Origin: Gryganskiella cystojenkinii
Taxonomy: Eukaryota; Mortierellomycota; Mortierellomycetes; Mortierellales; Mortierellaceae
Assembly: GCA_015852425.1 (NCBI GenBank)
Contig: JAAAIG010000616.1
Span: 1-23,792, forward strand
Reading direction: 5' to 3'
Length of the DNA: 23,792 nucleotides
Shown one piece after another: positions 21,636-23,792 of the stretch. The notes below the pieces were generated by a model that was not told where the DNA came from, made no database searches, and was given only the letters and a program-made list of their open reading frames with translations. Position 1 is the stretch's first letter, and every line of letters begins with the position of its first letter. A program made the translations under genes and the position numbers.

Positions 21636-22694
21636 CTAGAATCTGACGATTGCACTATTGGCGTCCGGACCGACCCATGTCAAGTTACCGATGTCAAACA
21701 CCACTAACTCGACATAGCTGGCGTTCCGTCCATCGTTCTCCGTCCGTACCAGCGACTCCATCTGGAGGTCGAAGCAACAGAGGATACAGAGTCTGCTACA
21801 CTCCGTCAGAATGCCCCTGATCACTGTCGCGTCTGCTCGACGCATAGACAAATCCAAAGTCTCGAGGGTCTCGAGAACAGGGGACAGCTGCCTGTAAGTC
21901 GTGCTCGTGATGGTACCCTTCTGCATGGAGATTGAACGGAACGTCTAACAGGCCGATCAGCTCTTGCTCTTGGGGGCGGTCGAGCTTGATGTCATGTAAA
22001 CGTGCCAGGTTGAAGGAATGTTTCAAGTCCTGGACCAGACCGACCCCCCGGTGCTCGAGAAAATGGAGTCTTTCGAGTCTCAAAGGGACAACAGACTCGG
22101 GACAACAGACTGGGCGGCGATCTCATGCATGTCGGGTTCAAACTCGCAGCTGGTGACAACCAACGTCCCAAGACTTGACAGTCCCTGAAGACAGTCAACC
22201 AGATTGGCGGAGCTTTTTTGCACGAAACTCGTGGATTTTTAGTGTCGCAAGCGTCCGATAACCGAGCCCGATCTGATCGAGGACCTCGGCAGCCAGATGA
22301 TGATCCAGCCCTCGAACAGTCAGCTCCTGCAGGCGCGTGCACGTTACAAAGAACGGCTGAAGGTTCGTGAGGAAGGACGCGTCATAGACGCCACGACCGG
22401 GCTCTATCTCGAGGATTAAGACGTGTCTCAGAAGCGCGAGCAGATTCTCCTCCACCCAAGCTGTGTACAGGAGACGCACGACTTTGATCCTCGAGCCGAG
22501 GTTCACGAGTTGATTTTGGGGAGGATGGTCAGACAGGAATCGGCCTTGGACATCCAGTACCTACCTCAAATAGGTACGGTACGGCGAAGTCTCTGAACAG
22601 CTTGTTGACGAGGGCGGCGGATCGCGGGACAGGAAGCTCGACCATCTCTAGAGTAAAAAATCTTGTGCGCGGGTGGGTGTTCATTCGAGACCAT
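21636..22694 (-). pseudogene. F-box/LRR-like pseudogene with multiple frameshifts
   Basis: Minus-strand coding signal continues for about 1 kb but shifts frame at least five times. From the ATG at 22694, an F-box-like start (FTLEMVEL...ALVNKLFRDFAVPYLFE) is followed by leucine-rich stretches (LRHVLILEIEPG, LQELTVRGLDHHL, LQGLSSLGTLVVTSCEFEPD, RLERLHFLEHRGVG, LETLETLDLSMRRAD). Visible lesions are a homopolymer of six at 22655-22660, a tandem GTAG-type 4-bp duplication at 22558-22565, another homopolymer of six at 22214-22219, a 14-bp tandem duplication at 22085-22112, and a 1-bp shift near 21925-21935. F-box/LRR proteins recruit substrates to SCF ubiquitin ligases. The damage is light, so inactivation looks recent. 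An intron could explain the 4-bp case (GTAGGT resembles a donor), but not all of them. Confidence 0.7.
22085..22112. repeat. 14-bp tandem duplication
   Basis: Two adjacent copies of GGGACAACAGACT(C/G) differ at one base. Fourteen is not a multiple of three, so the second copy breaks the F-box/LRR frame. Reading with a single copy joins the two flanking frames. Confidence 0.85.
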
Positions 22695-22833
22695 GTTGTT
22701 ACTGACTGACGGTGGAAGTGTTGCCATGACAGGTCTCCGCCGTGGTCAGGGTGGGCATAGCGGCGACAGAAGCGGGATCGGGGGAACACGGATGTGTTGA
22801 ACACAAACCGAGACAATGGAAAATAAAATGAAG

Positions 22834-23056
22834 GCAAAGGTCGCTTGACGGCCAACCAAGTCACTGCGCGTGTTCTTTCCTGCATACCGCTTGTCGGAAT
22901 GACACTCAATATTGTGTACAGGTAGCACAGTGTTATCTCACGATAACTGTTGAGGCAAAAAAACTGGTGGCAAAAAAAAAATGGAGGCAAAAAACTGGTG
23001 GCGAAAGAAAAAGAAAAAGGTCGCTCGACGGCCGTGCGTGTTCTTTTTTGCGCATT
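22834..23056. repeat. Diverged direct repeat, two copies plus a partial third
   Basis: Copy 1 (22834-22886) has CAAAGGTCGCTTGACGGCC followed by GCGCGTGTTCTTTCCTGCAT. Copy 2 (23015-23056) has AAAAGGTCGCTCGACGGCC followed by GTGCGTGTTCTTTTTTGCGC. Copy 1 has about 13 extra bases between the two halves. A weaker third match (TGTCGCTTGAC then TGCAGTTTTTTC) lies at about 23166-23192. Confidence 0.7.
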
Positions 23057-23233
23057 GTTCTCCCCTTCACACCACACAGCAACAGGCAAAAATCGCGCAA
23101 AGAGAAGGCCGCAGTCTTATCGTCGGCTTCGCAGGTGAAAGAAAACAATGACATAACAAGTGCAAATGTCGCTTGACTTCATGCAGTTTTTTCTTTTTTA
23201 TTCCATCGTTGCTGGCGTAGTCCGAGGAAAACA

Positions 23234-23243
23234 TATATAAAAG
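23234..23243 (+). promoter_or_regulatory. TATA box of the right-edge gene
   Basis: TATATAAAAG is followed at once by a long CT-rich tract (23249-23300) and, about 150 nt later, by an ATG. TATA plus pyrimidine tract is the pattern expected for a fungal core promoter. Confidence 0.55.
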
Positions 23244-23387
23244 TATCGCCCTCTTTTTTTCTTTTCTTTTCCTTTTCTTTCTTTCTTTCCTCACTCACTC
23301 ATCCTTTCAACCACACTTACAGCACCTTCCTTCTTCTCCGGTGTTTGATACTCCAATCAACACATCAGACTATCCTGCAGTGGGGAT

Positions 23388-23792
23388 ATGTCGATCGTTC
23401 TCAACGATTTGTGCGTTCATCACTGACTGACCTTGTTCTCTCTGGATACTAGTCTTCCTGTCCCGATGGCTGACGGATCTCCCACCCCTTATCCCAAACT
23501 CCAAGACTTCAAAGTTGTTGTTTTTTCTGAAGGCTCTGGGGGAGCTTGTGGGTTTGTTCGTTTTCTCCTTCCAATAACAAAGCATCGAAGCATCTCTGTG
23601 CATCCACCATATGTTTTAACTTATTTGTATATAGCCAATAGTTGTTTATTTATTTTTCTTGGTTGTGGTGTGCTTTGTGCTTCTTCATATTTGTTTTTTG
23701 GGACCTCCCACTTCTTTCTTTTTGTTTTTTTATTTTTTTTTCAGTTTTTTTATTTTTTTTTCAGTTTTTTTATTTCGGTTTTTATTTTTTGA
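23388..23792 (+). CDS. Possible 5' end of a gene truncated by the window edge
   Basis: An ATG at 23388 opens MSIVLND. A very short GT-AG intron (23411-23452, 42 nt, with a CTGAC branch-like site) would join it in frame to LPVPMADGSPTPYPKL and DFKVVVFSEGSGG. Alternatively translation starts at the ATG at 23466. After about 23550 the sequence becomes T-rich and looks like intron or UTR, so the coding part here may be only about 50 codons, with the rest beyond the edge. Upstream TATA and CT-tract support a plus-strand promoter. The family is not recognised; the short piece resembles the start of several unrelated proteins. The true 3' limit within the window is unknown. Confidence 0.3.
23721..23780. 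repeat. 20-bp tandem repeat, about three copies
   Basis: The unit is TCAG followed by T-rich sequence with one A. Copies start at 23721 (first bases changed to TTTG), 23741 and 23761, and the last diverges after TATTT. It lies in a T-rich stretch and may be part of an intron, since each unit supplies a TTTCAG acceptor-like sequence. Confidence 0.8.

Larger units (their letters stand above)
22695..23387. other. Divergent promoter interval with local repeats
   Basis: This lies between the F-box/LRR-like pseudogene (minus) and the possible gene at the right edge (plus). It contains a direct repeat around GGTCGCTTGACGGCC, a local repeat of GGCAAAAAACTGGTGG at 22953-23007, an inverted GTTATC/GATAAC pair at 22932-22947, and the TATA box and CT tract of the right-edge gene. 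No coding region is supported. Confidence 0.5.

Noticed and set aside
22485..22564. Possible intron (GTAGGT...CTCGAG) explaining the first F-box frameshift
   Set aside because: The acceptor has no pyrimidine tract, the supposed intron is open in the next frame with coding-like sequence, and a 4-bp duplication explains the shift more simply.
22529..23089. 186-codon minus-strand frame covering the F-box-like start
   Set aside because: Only the last third is coding-like. The upstream two thirds is promoter sequence with no conserved features, so the ATG at 22694 in the adjacent frame is preferred as the original start.
1..23792. tRNA, rRNA, CRISPR array or prokaryotic-style operon
   Set aside because: No cloverleaf with A/B boxes, no rRNA-like stretch and no regularly spaced repeats were found, and the genes contain spliceosomal introns.

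Overview
This window looks like nuclear DNA from an early-diverging fungus. The sequence shows short GT-AG introns, long CT-rich promoter and 5' UTR tracts, poly-Q/CAA-rich coding repeats, a decayed non-LTR retrotransposon, F-box/LRR-type sequence and Crinkler (CRN)-like genes. That mixture fits Mortierellomycota (a Mortierella-like genome) best, but the assignment is an inference from gene content. No bacterial-style operons, rRNA, tRNA or CRISPR arrays were seen.

Left part, about 0.7-12.6 kb, is ordinary conserved gene space. In order: (i) a seven-exon minus-strand gene for an AidB/ACDH-11-type acyl-CoA dehydrogenase of 627 aa ending in the peroxisomal signal AKL; (ii) a 2.3-kb non-coding interval that may hold a small spliced transcript; (iii) a plus-strand gene for a 1617-aa RING-finger plus TRAF-type zinc-finger protein, probably an E3 ubiquitin ligase; (iv) a two-exon plus-strand gene for a MIX17/CHCHD2/CHCHD10-type twin-CX9C mitochondrial protein; and (v) a convergent minus-strand gene for a small secreted protein of unknown family.

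Right part, about 12.9-22.7 kb, has an accessory character. A frameshifted, internally deleted remnant of a LINE reverse-transcriptase ORF (plus strand, about 12.96-14.05 kb) is followed by three tandem minus-strand paralogues of 698, 600 and 631 aa. Each has an N-terminal ubiquitin-like Crinkler domain alone in exon 1, then a phase-1 intron, then a second exon with a conserved unnamed block, a PD-(D/E)XK-nuclease-like core and a basic, NLS-like tail. Beyond them lies an F-box/LRR-like pseudogene with several small indels. At the right edge a plus-strand promoter (TATA box and CT tract) leads into the possible 5' end of another gene, which the window cuts off.

The most interesting system is the CRN-like trio. 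The modular join of CRN proteins coincides with a conserved phase-1 intron, and in all three copies the residue expected to be the catalytic Glu of a nuclease E-x-K motif is Met or Ile. A diverged, possibly non-catalytic CRN family expanding between transposon and pseudogene debris is the reading to test. Exon joins were worked out by hand from splice sites, reading frame and protein-family continuity. All six genes given a full coding model close to an exact multiple of three.
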